A stretch of 64,000 nucleotides of DNA from Tsukamurella spumae (GCF_012396015.1 NZ_JAAXOQ010000004.1:62001-126000); one strand, 5' to 3'. Numbered from the stretch's first letter, positions 54,497 through 63,400 are shown. Notes: generated by a model not told the origin, from the sequence alone. Program-made: numbers and translations.

Positions 54497-54967
54497 GGGT
54501 TCCCCGCTTCCCGCCCTAGAGGTGAGGATGGCCAGATTCAGTGAGGGATCACGCCTGCTGGTACCGGTGATTGCGCCGAGCGCCGGACCTGAAGGAAGAG
54601 CACGCGCCGAGTGAGGTGGCTAGGTGCCCATCAGCGATGTCAGCGTCGCCGATCACGGTGTTCCTGGGTCGTGAGGTGTCGATCCTGAGATCCGAGGCAC
54701 CGTACGTGCTGGGCTTGCCGATGTGCGGCAGAGCGCCCGGGTCGAACCGGCGCCGATAGCCGCGTGCCCGAGTCCGGGAATGTAGCGTCCCTCGCAGGAA
54801 AGGACGGTGTCGATGTGTGCGAGCGCCGGCCCCGGCGGTACCGGGGCCCATGCAATCGAGTCTGGCAGCGACCGTCCTCTGGTCTGCGACATCGCTGTTC
54901 GACAAGTAGTAGGTGTCGCTCGCCGGTAGGCGATTGACGACGATGTACACGGATGGTTCGAACTCGA
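54497..54967. other. gene-poor stretch between sigC and the DJ-1 remnant
   Basis: 471 bases. Short open frames occur on both strands (for example minus 54549-54971) but none has a ribosome site, a family match or consistent codon use. Probably decayed sequence. I see no RNA gene in it. Confidence 0.5.
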
Positions 54968-55380
54968 TCATGTCTGAGGGGAGACGATCGCGAACGGATC
55001 ATCGTGCGGGTCGGTCCGCACCTCGAGCTCGGTCACCCACCGTGCCTGCGGCTTCCAGTCCACGTTCGGACCGAACGATCTGACCCAGTCGAAGGCCTTC
55101 TTGTTGCTGGTAGCCGTGTGACCGTCCAAGATTCCCGCTACTGCCAGTACTGCTGTGCCCGTGCACACGGAGGCCACGATCTCCGCAGTTTCCTGTAGCG
55201 CGCGAAGGTCTTCCGGTGCACTCTGGTCGGCGACGAGTCGCTCGATACCGATCCCCCAGGCACGATCAGTATGTCGACTGGCGCCGTGTCGCCGGTGGTC
55301 GTGTCAGCGATGATGCGGACGCCCTGAGAACTCTGGACGGTGCACGCATCAGTGCTGATGAAGGTGAGCCGGAAGAGCTC
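54968..55380 (-). pseudogene. decayed DJ-1/PfpI-family gene (isonitrile hydratase-like)
   Basis: Two frames join to one DJ-1 protein. The upstream piece reads E-L-F-R-L-T-F-I-S-T-D ... V-D-I-L-I-V-P-G-G, the downstream piece G-I-G-I-E-R-L-V-A-D-Q ... A-S-V-C-T-G-T-A-V-L-A-V-A-G-I-L-D-G-H-T-A-T with the nucleophilic Cys elbow, then F-D-W-V. The break is at a run of five Gs (55255-55259); six would restore the frame. The first 25 or so residues are missing, and about 50 residues before D-P-H-D-D-P-F-A also seem lost. Isonitrile hydratase belongs to this family, fitting its place after the isocyanide synthase. Confidence 0.75.
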
Positions 55381-56342
55381 GGTAGCACACTGCGGGGCTT
55401 CTCGATGAAGTGGCTGAGTCTGCCGTCCTGATGGACGGGAACGTACTTGGCGCGGGCTTCGGCGTGACTGGTCAGCCGTGGCCTACCGGAGGTGTCGTAG
55501 ACCAGTACTGAGTGCCAGGGGGTGGTCCAGATGTCGTCGTCCGGGGCGATCATTTTGATGCCGAGCTTCGGTGAGAGACGGGGCTGGGGATGGATGGAGA
55601 GCCGGACAGCTTCGGGGAATTGGGTATCGAGGATGTTTCCCCATGCAGCGCTGAAGCGGATCAGTTGGTATGCGCGCTGTTTGGCGTACTTCTGTAACTG
55701 CGATTTCGTTCCGGACCAGTCGACGGTATCGGCGATCATGAACCTGGTCATGCCGCGCAGGAGCCGGGCGGAATCCCCACCGGCTTTGACATCTGCGCGG
55801 ATGTCGTCGAGTGCGGGTGCCCACTGGGTGTCGAGCTGGCGGCGTTTGGCGGCGAAGTCTCCGTCGCCCCAGATCTCGCGGAGGTCGAAGGTGCTGAGGT
55901 GAGACAGGCCTTCGTCGGCGATAATCTTCACGAGGGCGTCGTTGTACTCGACGATCGTTTCGTCGTCGACACCGATGACGTCGGTGAAGACGTGACCGTC
56001 GGAGCAGATGGTCACCCGTGCTCCCGGTGGATGAACGTGAGATATCCGGCTGCAGATCTCGTCGAGAATGTGCAGCGCGACCCGCTCGGCTTCATCGGGC
56101 AGTGTGCCGCAGACTTTGGCCGGGTTGGGGGACTTGCAAGGAAAGCCCGGAATGATGAAGTCAATCGGGATTCGCCGCTTGACTGCGGCGCGGATCGCCG
56201 CCAGCTGCACGGGCCAGTCATCAGGCGTCGGCCCATCGGCCTCGGTGGTGCGCCTGCGTGGCAGAAGCACCGCAAGGATCTCGCGTGCAACCTGGTCCGC
56301 CTGCTTGTATTCGCAGTCGTTTCTCAATACTGACGGGTTCAC
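55266..56342 (-). CDS. isocyanide (isonitrile) synthase, PvcA/DIT1 family
   Basis: 358 codons. The family (PF05141) turns the amino group of Tyr or Trp into an isonitrile using ribulose 5-phosphate. Signatures: P-G-F-P-C-K-S-P-N-P-A-K-V near residue 65, L-P-D-E-A-E-R-V-A-L near 81, P-P-G-A-R-V-T-I-C-S-D-G-H-V-F-T-D near 105-121 and W-G near 158. The normal end is near H-F-I-E-K (311-315); residues after about 318 are run-on through DJ-1 gene sequence in another frame. The GTG start overlaps the P450 stop. It forms the operon lipoprotein-P450-synthase; amino acid substrate unknown. Confidence 0.88.
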   Translation of the reverse strand: MNPSVLRNDCEYKQADQVAREILAVLLPRRRTTEADGPTPDDWPVQLAAIRAAVKRRIPIDFIIPGFPCKSPNPAKVCGTLPDEAERVALHILDEICSRISHVHPPGARVTICSDGHVFTDVIGVDDETIVEYNDALVKIIADEGLSHLSTFDLREIWGDGDFAAKRRQLDTQWAPALDDIRADVKAGGDSARLLRGMTRFMIADTVDWSGTKSQLQKYAKQRAYQLIRFSAAWGNILDTQFPEAVRLSIHPQPRLSPKLGIKMIAPDDDIWTTPWHSVLVYDTSGRPRLTSHAEARAKYVPVHQDGRLSHFIEKPRSVLPSSSGSPSSALMRAPSRVLRASASSLTRPPATRRQSTY

Positions 56343-57574
56343 GCGGGTTTCACCGCGCTGTACCGGATGGGGAGCTCTGTCACTCCGCGAGCGAGGGGTG
56401 CGTGGAGGAACTCGAGTTCGCTTTCATCGCAGTCGAGGTGAAGGTCTGCGATGCGCGCGGTGATCGCGGCGAGGGTCTCCTGGATCTGGATACGCGCGAG
56501 ATGCGCACCGGGGCAGAAGTGCGCCCCGTGGCCGAAGGCCAAGTGAGGGTTCGGTGTTCTCTGCAGGTCGAGTTCGGCCGGGCAGCGGAACTTCGCCGGA
56601 TCATGATTGGCGCCCATCAGCGAGATGATTACCGAGTCACCGGCGGGTACCGTGTGATCTCCGAGTTCGGTGTCCTCGGTGAAGAATCGCCAGGTGGTCT
56701 GCCCGAAGGAGCTCTCGTACCGCAGGAGCTCCTCGGTGGCCCGGTTGATGCCATCGGGGTGGGCGACGAGCCACGCGTGAGCGCCGGGATGGCGTAGGAG
56801 CGTCAGGATCGTCATCCCGAGTTGGTTGGTCACGGGGTCCTGGCCGGCGGCGAGTAGCTGGAAGATGATCGAGGACAGCTCATTCGAAGTGAGATCGCCG
56901 TGCTCGTGTTCGCGGACCAGGCGTGCGAGCAGGACACTCTGATCGCCGGAGCCGCCGTTGAAGTGGGCGACGACGTCGGCAATGTAGCCTTCAAGCCCGC
57001 GCAGCAGCCCTTCGTAGTGGGGCCGGCGGGGATCGTCCGGTCCCACGGGCGCTACGACGCCGCCCCATGCCGGATCGAATCGCTGAGCGAGATTCTCCGG
57101 CAGCCCGATCGCATCACGCAAGGCCAAGAACGGTAAGCGGCCCGCGAAACCCTCTATGAAGTCCACGGATCCGTCGGGGAGGTCATCGATCAGAGCGTGC
57201 ACATGTGCGCGGATGCCGGCGCGGTGCGCTTCGGAGCGCCGGGCGGAGAAGTGGTCGGCGATCATCGCGCGCATGGCGGTGTGCCGCGGTGGGTCCTGGT
57301 GTAGCAGGTGGACTTGCAGCCGCGAGCGCTGTGGTTCGGGCATGATCGATGCCTTCGCATGCCACTGGGCGTTGGCGCGGGCGTGGTTCTTCCCGAGCCG
57401 GTCGTCGCCCAGTGCCGCGTGCGCGGCCTCGTATCCGGTGACGAGCCAGGCATCGATCGCAGGGAATGCGACCGGGTGGACCGGTCCCCGCTCGCGCAGT
57501 GACGAGAAGAGGGGGTACGGGTCGCGGTAGTAGTCCTCGCCATACAACAGTGCAGGCTGTTCCCTGGTGCACAT
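56339..57574 (-). CDS. cytochrome P450 of the isonitrile gene cluster
   Basis: 411 residues, soluble class I bacterial P450. The heme loop F-G-H-G-A-H-F-C-P-G has Cys354; E282-x2-R285 is the ExxR motif. The I-helix reads A-A-G-Q-D-P-V-T-N (242-250), with Pro in place of the usual Thr, which may alter oxygen activation. It overlaps the synthase gene by four bases, so it probably oxidises the isonitrile product, for example by desaturation, decarboxylation or coupling, as P450s do in fungal xanthocillin-type pathways. Redox partners are not in the window. Confidence 0.9.
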   Translation of the reverse strand: MCTREQPALLYGEDYYRDPYPLFSSLRERGPVHPVAFPAIDAWLVTGYEAAHAALGDDRLGKNHARANAQWHAKASIMPEPQRSRLQVHLLHQDPPRHTAMRAMIADHFSARRSEAHRAGIRAHVHALIDDLPDGSVDFIEGFAGRLPFLALRDAIGLPENLAQRFDPAWGGVVAPVGPDDPRRPHYEGLLRGLEGYIADVVAHFNGGSGDQSVLLARLVREHEHGDLTSNELSSIIFQLLAAGQDPVTNQLGMTILTLLRHPGAHAWLVAHPDGINRATEELLRYESSFGQTTWRFFTEDTELGDHTVPAGDSVIISLMGANHDPAKFRCPAELDLQRTPNPHLAFGHGAHFCPGAHLARIQIQETLAAITARIADLHLDCDESELEFLHAPLARGVTELPIRYSAVKPA

Positions 57575-57592
57575 GAAGTGGATTCCGTCCGG

Positions 57593-58651
57593 CTATCGGG
57601 ATGTGCTGACGGAGTCAACGATGGCCGCGACCTGCTCCGCGTTTGCGGGGCCGGCGAGCGTCATATCCTCGGACGTGGTCCGGATGTAGCGCTTCTCGCG
57701 TACCGCGGTGAGGCCGCGGGTTCGGGGGTCGGCCTCGAGCGAGGTGATCGCTGCATCCTGGGCGGTTCGTACTGAGGTGTCATCGCCGGTACGTCGAACG
57801 GCGATCGTGATCCAGTCCGGGTCGGCGGCTACGAGCTCTTCGTAGGTGAACTTGCCGAACGCGCCGTCGATGCGTCCACCCAGCGGGGTGGTTCCGGCGA
57901 GGGTGTAGATCGCGTTGGCGATCTGCCGGTTTCCCGGTGTGGTCAGCGTGTCCATGCTCGCTGCGACATCGAAGTGGAAGACAGTCGGCGTCCTTGAGCC
58001 GGATCGGATCTTGCCGCGAGCTGACTCGATTGTCTTCTTCATGGATGCGACCATCTCGTCGCCTGTCCGGCGGTGACCGGTCAGCGCGGCCAGGTCGCTG
58101 ATGTCGGAGTAGACCTGGTTGAGATCGGTGCGGGGACCGGAGAGGAACTTCGCGCACGCAGATGACTTGATGAACACCTTCGTCAGGTTCGCGGCCTGGA
58201 ACTCCGCGGTCGTGGGTTCGGGTGTGCCCATCATGTCCATGCTCGCGAACGTTGCCAGGAACACCTGCGCGCCAGAGGATAGGAGCTTCTCTTTGTCGAT
58301 GTTGCCGTCCGAGAGTCGTTGGGCGGAGGTGAGTTTGTCGCGAACGTCCGGTGCGAGCGCGTCGAGACCTCGCGCCCAGCCGACACCGGCGACCTGTTGA
58401 CCGGCTCCGAGGCGTGCGAGTAGATCTGCACCGGCGTTGTTGGAAGTGATGATCTTCGTCGGTGCCGTGTCGAACCGGTGAGGGTCTTTCCCCTCACAGT
58501 CGGTCGTCGTCACCGTCTCGAACGGCGCGCCGGACGTTGTCGAGGAATCTGCTGTTGTTCCGGAACACGAGCAGAGAACTCCACCGACGGTGACGAGGAC
58601 CGCCGCGATCGTTGTCCGCCTCGAGATTGTTGTACGCACCACTGTTTTCAC
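57593..58651 (-). CDS. FecB/TroA-type ABC substrate-binding lipoprotein, first copy
   Basis: 352 residues. The signal has paired arginines (S-R-R-T-T) and ends G-G-V-L-C-S-C-S, a lipobox with Cys29 (or 27). The mature part has the periplasmic-binding fold for metal chelates (G-I-x-T-S-N-N-A-G-A-D-L-L-A-R-L-G). Cys52 and Cys166 (S-S-A-C) and M138-D-M-M-G are shared with the paralogue at 62015. It is first in the operon with P450 and synthase, only 18 bases before P450. GTG start; a second GTG pair 9-12 bases on is possible. It probably binds the metal-loaded product. Confidence 0.83.
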   Translation of the reverse strand: MKTVVRTTISRRTTIAAVLVTVGGVLCSCSGTTADSSTTSGAPFETVTTTDCEGKDPHRFDTAPTKIITSNNAGADLLARLGAGQQVAGVGWARGLDALAPDVRDKLTSAQRLSDGNIDKEKLLSSGAQVFLATFASMDMMGTPEPTTAEFQAANLTKVFIKSSACAKFLSGPRTDLNQVYSDISDLAALTGHRRTGDEMVASMKKTIESARGKIRSGSRTPTVFHFDVAASMDTLTTPGNRQIANAIYTLAGTTPLGGRIDGAFGKFTYEELVAADPDWITIAVRRTGDDTSVRTAQDAAITSLEADPRTRGLTAVREKRYIRTTSEDMTLAGPANAEQVAAIVDSVSTSR

Positions 58652-58907
58652 CCTTCACCATCTGCGACAGCTCAGTGATGACCGCCGCCTCACAGGATTA
58701 GTCGGACGCCGAACCGATCGAGTTCCCGCGCCCTGCGCTTGCGAGGATCGCGGCGGTGTCGACAGAGGTGGGACCCGCGGGTGGTCCATCCCGCACCACT
58801 AGGAGGTGCGGCTAATCGTCCCATTGGGCATGAGGCGCGGAGAGCTGTACGACTCCTGCATCTGAATTCGGTGAGAGGACTCGCTCCTCGTCAATCGCGG
58901 CGCAGCG
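58652..58907. other. intergenic region upstream of the lipoprotein-P450-synthase operon
   Basis: 256 bases without a gene. It must hold the promoter of the biosynthetic operon unless transcription runs on from the transporter operon. A GGGAAC on the minus strand (58722-58727) could be an ECF -35, with CGTC 13 bases on, a short spacing. Confidence 0.4.
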
Positions 58908-60158
58908 TCAATCAGGTGAAGTGTTTTGGGCCTCGCGTTGCTTTCGGTGCGTCATGGTGAAGCACGTAGCGGCGAGGATCGCGCCGGTGGTCGCTCCGAT
59001 CAGGGCGAGGGTGCCGTGAGGGGAGGTGGTGAGAGCGAGACTGGCGACGAGGGGGCCGATTGCGAAGCCTGCGGTTCGCGCCAATTGCATGGTGCCGGCG
59101 ACGGTCGCAGTAGCGCCGGCGGGCGCGCTGTTCATCACCCATGCCTGGTTGGGGCCTCCGTAGAGGCCCATGCCTACTCCGATCACGATCAGGGCGAGTA
59201 GCACGACCAGGATGTCGGTGCGGCCCAGCACGGTCAGGGCCGTCAGCCCTACTACGACGGTCGTTGCGCCGGTGATCGCTACTCTCGCAGGGCCGCGTGC
59301 CTCGGCCAATCGCCCGGCGACCATCGATGTCGCCGCCATGACGAATGCGAAGGTGGTCAGCACCACAGCAGTTCGCGAGGCCCGCCACCCCTGGGTCTGG
59401 AAGACGTAGGACACGGTGAACTGCATGGCTTGCATCGCTGCGGCAAGCCCGAGTGTGCCCAGGAGCAGCCCGTGCAGGGCTCTCGTTGCGGTGATCGCTC
59501 GTAGCCGCTGCGCCGACCGGTACAGGACGCCGCCGGAGCCCTCGCTCGTATCGGTGCCCGGGGGTGGCCCCGGTGCCCGTGCGGTGGATGGCAGTGCACG
59601 CAGGATCAATAATGCCGCGATGATGGTGAACGGGATTTTGACCAGGAAGGCGGCCCGCCAGCCGGCCGCATCGACGACGAGTCCGCCCAGGATCGGACCT
59701 AGCACTGCTCCGAGAGGGCCAAGGGTGGCGGTCACGGACAGCGCCGTCGGAGCGCGTCCGGTAGGGGCGGAGCGTATCGCGAGCATGGGCATCATCACGA
59801 AGAGGATGGCGCCGGCGGCGCCCTGCAGGCCACGGACCGCAATGAGCCACTCCAGGCCGTGTGCGGTGGGCGCTGCCCATGCGGCAAGGCCACTGAGTCC
59901 GAAGACGCCCAGTGCGGTCAGCACTGCTAGGCGCATCGGCCGGTGATCGAGGAGGAAACCGACCGGGATCAAGAGCACGGTCAGTGGCAGTTGGTAGGCG
60001 AGAACCACCCACTGTGCCGCCGCGATGGATACGCCGAGATCGGCTGCGAGCGAGGGGAGGGCGATATTGACCACGCCCATCTCCGCCATCGCGATCAAGG
60101 ACAGAAGTCCGGCAGCGGCCAGAAGCGGCCGGTTGAAACCGGCATCCGTGTCAGTCAT
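58908..60158 (-). CDS. MFS exporter of the isonitrile cluster
   Basis: 416 residues, 12 or more membrane helices. A D-H-R-P-M-R-L loop follows helix 2, and G-P-L-G-A-V-L-G-P-I-L-G-G is the motif C typical of exporters. The ATG at 60156-60158 overlaps the ATPase stop by eight bases; an upstream extension of the frame is not needed. Being coupled to a metal-chelate importer, it likely exports the apo-metallophore. Confidence 0.85.
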   Translation of the reverse strand: MTDTDAGFNRPLLAAAGLLSLIAMAEMGVVNIALPSLAADLGVSIAAAQWVVLAYQLPLTVLLIPVGFLLDHRPMRLAVLTALGVFGLSGLAAWAAPTAHGLEWLIAVRGLQGAAGAILFVMMPMLAIRSAPTGRAPTALSVTATLGPLGAVLGPILGGLVVDAAGWRAAFLVKIPFTIIAALLILRALPSTARAPGPPPGTDTSEGSGGVLYRSAQRLRAITATRALHGLLLGTLGLAAAMQAMQFTVSYVFQTQGWRASRTAVVLTTFAFVMAATSMVAGRLAEARGPARVAITGATTVVVGLTALTVLGRTDILVVLLALIVIGVGMGLYGGPNQAWVMNSAPAGATATVAGTMQLARTAGFAIGPLVASLALTTSPHGTLALIGATTGAILAATCFTMTHRKQREAQNTSPD

Positions 60159-60960
60159 GCGGTCCTGCCAGGTAGTCGACGGCGATGATCGGACGCCCGG
60201 AGCGGGGATCGGTGGAAACCGTTGCCGCGACCCCGAAGACGGCGTCGAGCAGGTCGACAGTGAGCACGTCGCCGGGGGCGCCGTGCGCGACGATCCGGCC
60301 GTCATGGACAACGAACAGGGTGTCGCACGCCGCCGCAGCAGCGTTGAGATCGTGCAGGGTGATCACCGTGGTCGCGGCTCGGCTGCGCAGTATCCGTAGC
60401 AGTTGGACCTGATGGTTGATGTCGAGGTGGTTGGTCGGTTCGTCCAGAACCAGGACCTCGCCGCCCTGCGCGAAGCATCGGGCGAGCAGGGCGCGTTGCT
60501 TCTCGCCACCGGACAGGTGTGCGAACGTGCGGTCCTCGAATCCCGCCAGCCCGACATCGGCGATCGCTCGGCGTACCGCGTCGGCATCAGTTGTGCTCGC
60601 GCCGCCGAACCGGCCCTGGTGTGGGATTCGCCCCAGCGCGACGACATCGCCGGTGGTGAACTCGAACTCTGTTCCGCGCTCCTGCGGCACCGCGGCCACC
60701 AGGCGGGCTGCCTCCGCTGCGCCCAAGGAACGGATGTCACGGTCGCCCACCAGAACTCTGCCGGCGTGCGGTCGTAGATCTCGGTAGATCGTGCGAAGGA
60801 GAGTCGATTTGCCGCTCCCGTTTGGCCCGACGATCCCGGTGATCCGGCCGGGCTCGGCGACGACTGTCGCACCGTTGACGATGGTGGTGCCCGACAGGAC
60901 TACGTCGACGTTGTCGAGGTGGACGCCGGTGAGTGTGGGCCCGGTCGTGGACGGTGTCAC
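60151..60960 (-). CDS. ABC transporter ATPase (FecE-type)
   Basis: 269 residues: Walker A G-P-N-G-S-G-K-S-T near residue 45, signature L-S-G-G-E-K-Q-R near 150, Walker B V-L-V-L-D-E-P-T-N-H-L-D near 170 and the switch His in T-L-H-D-L-N. The T-N-H-L-D-I pattern is usual for siderophore and B12 importers. Its GTG overlaps the permease stop (GTGA). Confidence 0.93.
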   Translation of the reverse strand: MTPSTTGPTLTGVHLDNVDVVLSGTTIVNGATVVAEPGRITGIVGPNGSGKSTLLRTIYRDLRPHAGRVLVGDRDIRSLGAAEAARLVAAVPQERGTEFEFTTGDVVALGRIPHQGRFGGASTTDADAVRRAIADVGLAGFEDRTFAHLSGGEKQRALLARCFAQGGEVLVLDEPTNHLDINHQVQLLRILRSRAATTVITLHDLNAAAAACDTLFVVHDGRIVAHGAPGDVLTVDLLDAVFGVAATVSTDPRSGRPIIAVDYLAGPHD

Positions 60961-62018
60961 GCAGTCCTCCTCTGATGGCGGCTGACGAGGTAGAGCAGGG
61001 TGGGGGCACCTATTACCGCAGCGACGACGTTGATCGGCAGTTCCTGGTTGATGACCCTGGTGGCCAGCCGGCACAGGAGGTCGACTCCCGAGAGCAGCAG
61101 AGCCCCGCACAGTGCGGAAGCGGGAAGGAGCTTGCGATGGTTGGTACCTACGAGGAAGCGGGCGATGTGGGGGATGACGAGCCCGATGAACCCGATCGCA
61201 CCCGAGAACGCCACCATCACCCCGGTCATCAGGCTGGTGATCACGAACACCTCCGTGCGCACCCGCTTGGGCGAGATCCCGAGCGAATTCGCGGTCTCGT
61301 CGCCGACGATGAGCGCGTTGAGCGGCCGCGCGAGCGCGAACAATCCGATCGCCCCTGAGACGACGACCGCTGCGACGATCGGGATCGCGGGCCCGATGGC
61401 ACCCGAAAGGCTGCCCATGAGCCAGTGGAGAATCCCCTGGGTGAGATTGATGTCGTCCGCCTGCAGAACCAGGAAGCTGGTGAACGAGGCGAAGATCTGC
61501 CCGATGGCCACGCCCGCGAGGATCAACCGCAACGGTGCGACGGCGGCTCCCCGCGCCCCGATGAGCCACACCACCAGGAACGCCGCCATCGCGCCGAGGA
61601 ACGCGGTGACCGGTAACGCGAAGGTCGTCGACACGAGGGCCGCGGAGGTACTGCCTCCGAGAACCAGAGTGGCGACCGCCCCGAAGGAAGCACCCGACGA
61701 GACCCCGAGCAAGTAGGGGTCGGCCAGCGGATTACGAACGATCGCCTGCACCGCGACGCCCACCACACCGAGCCCCGCCCCGATCAGCGCCGCGAGAACC
61801 GGCCGGGGGAACCGGACACGCCAGATGATGATCTCGTGGCTTCCCTCGACTAAAGGGCGTCCGAGCAACTGATCGGTCAGTATTCGCCACACGTCCGCCG
61901 CGGCGATGTCGGTGGACCCGAACGTCACCCCGAGTACCAGCAGGGCGATCAGCGCCGGAACGCCCATGCCCCACAGCAATAGTCGTCGTGATCTCCCCAG
62001 TGCTGCGACGGCCGTCAT
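60957..62018 (-). CDS. FecCD-family ABC permease
   Basis: 353 residues, about ten membrane helices. Family blocks: R-F-P-R-P-V-L-A-A-L near residue 69, N-P-L-A-D-P-Y-L-L-G-V-S-S-G-A near 96 and G-F-I-G-L-V-I-P-H-I-A-R near 272. One gene encodes the permease, which would form a homodimer with two ATPases. Overlaps both neighbours by four bases. Confidence 0.94.
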   Translation of the reverse strand: MTAVAALGRSRRLLLWGMGVPALIALLVLGVTFGSTDIAAADVWRILTDQLLGRPLVEGSHEIIIWRVRFPRPVLAALIGAGLGVVGVAVQAIVRNPLADPYLLGVSSGASFGAVATLVLGGSTSAALVSTTFALPVTAFLGAMAAFLVVWLIGARGAAVAPLRLILAGVAIGQIFASFTSFLVLQADDINLTQGILHWLMGSLSGAIGPAIPIVAAVVVSGAIGLFALARPLNALIVGDETANSLGISPKRVRTEVFVITSLMTGVMVAFSGAIGFIGLVIPHIARFLVGTNHRKLLPASALCGALLLSGVDLLCRLATRVINQELPINVVAAVIGAPTLLYLVSRHQRRTA

Positions 62019-63043
62019 CGAAGCTTGGAAAGCTCTTGTGAGAGAGAACGGATGACTGTCGCGTTCTCCACACCCGGGAGGGTGAGGTCCTCGGCGTAGG
62101 CGCGCACGAACCTACCCTCTCGTACCGCGCGTAGGCCTGCGATCCGCGGATCACTCTTCAGCTGGTCGAGTAACGCCTGGTAGCTGCGGTCGACGGCGTC
62201 CTGAGACGACTGTCGTGTGACGGCGACGACGATCAGGTCTGGATCGCCCGCAACAACGTCCTCCCACGAGCTCGCGAACTGCGCCTTATCGACTGCGCGG
62301 AAGATGTTCGTTCCACCGGCGAGCTCGATGATCGCGTTTCCGATCTGGCGGTTGCCGATGGTGCTCGCCTGATCGTTGTTGCGGGCCGACGTCAGGTACA
62401 GCACCTTCGGGCGCTTCGCGTCAGCGGCTACCGGTTCGGTTCGCATCGACTCGACCAGCTTCTCGCCCTCCTGCTGGTGCCCGACCAAGGCTGCCAGTGA
62501 CCGGATATCGGCTGTCACACCGTCGAGAGTGGTGACCGGTGCGGTGAGGGAGGCAGTGCAGGCGGACGAGCGGAGTACGACGCGCTTCATGCCTGCGGCC
62601 TGGAAGTCCGCTGCCGTGGGGCCGGTGACGCCCATCATGGTCATGCCCTCGTAGGGATCGATGTAGACCTGCGCGCCGGACTGCAGGAGCTTCTCCTTAT
62701 CGGCTGCGCGGGCTCCCAGCGAGGGCACCTTCTCCGCCTGCGCTCGGACGTCGGCGGACAGCGCACCGGCCCCGTCGGACCACGCAGTACCCACAACCTT
62801 GTCGGCCGCCCCTAGACGAATGAGCAGCTCCAGTGCCGCGGTGTTGCCGGTAGCGATCTTCTCGACGGGGTGATCGAACGAGACTTCCGTACCGTCGCAC
62901 AACTTCATGACCGCCGGAGACGTCGCGCTCGACGACTGCGAGTTCGGCTCTACCGTGGAGCAACCCCCGAGCGTAACTGCCAGTGCGAGCCCGGTTGCCG
63001 CGGCGCCGACGACCGATCGGAAGGTGCTCCGTGTGCTTTGCAT
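62015..63043 (-). CDS. FecB/TroA-type ABC substrate-binding lipoprotein, second copy
   Basis: 342 residues from the ATG at 63041-63043; an in-frame GTG at 63058 is possible. Lipobox L-G-G-C with Cys28. Closely similar to the lipoprotein at 57593 through C-D-G, K-E-K-L-L-x-S-G-A-Q-V, M134-T-M-M-G, D-F-Q-A-A, S-S-A-C162 and G-N-R-Q-I-x-N-A-I. Being first in the importer operon it is the main binding partner of the permease. Two such proteins may bind different forms of the ligand. Confidence 0.88.
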   Translation of the reverse strand: MQSTRSTFRSVVGAAATGLALAVTLGGCSTVEPNSQSSSATSPAVMKLCDGTEVSFDHPVEKIATGNTAALELLIRLGAADKVVGTAWSDGAGALSADVRAQAEKVPSLGARAADKEKLLQSGAQVYIDPYEGMTMMGVTGPTAADFQAAGMKRVVLRSSACTASLTAPVTTLDGVTADIRSLAALVGHQQEGEKLVESMRTEPVAADAKRPKVLYLTSARNNDQASTIGNRQIGNAIIELAGGTNIFRAVDKAQFASSWEDVVAGDPDLIVVAVTRQSSQDAVDRSYQALLDQLKSDPRIAGLRAVREGRFVRAYAEDLTLPGVENATVIRSLSQELSKLR

Positions 63044-63400
63044 AGCTGCATTGAACACCAGCGCGCGCGACGTGTATACCGCAGTGGGGTAGCTGGACTT
63101 GGAGGCGAAACAATAGGAGCCCCTTGGGGATAGGGCAGAGACTGGTGGGAACTATTCGGCCCTTTCACACGACGCCATTGGCGATCGCTCCGGTGTGCGC
63201 GCCGTGCCGCTCGGCGCGCTCAGCGCGGCCGTCGTCGGGATCGTCCACCGAACGCCTGCACAGCCGCTTCGGCCCTTGCTGGCACGCTCGTACCAATGTC
63301 ACGGAGGATCAGATCGGATCCACGCCGCGACCGGCACCCACCGGGCCTCGCGGCAAAGGCCTAGGAATCCTCCGAGCGCGGCAATACGGAGTTGAACCCC

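Noticed and set aside
54549-54971. Minus-strand ORF of 140 codons upstream of sigC's end
   Set aside because: No ribosome site, no family, inconsistent codon use; the sequence around is decayed.
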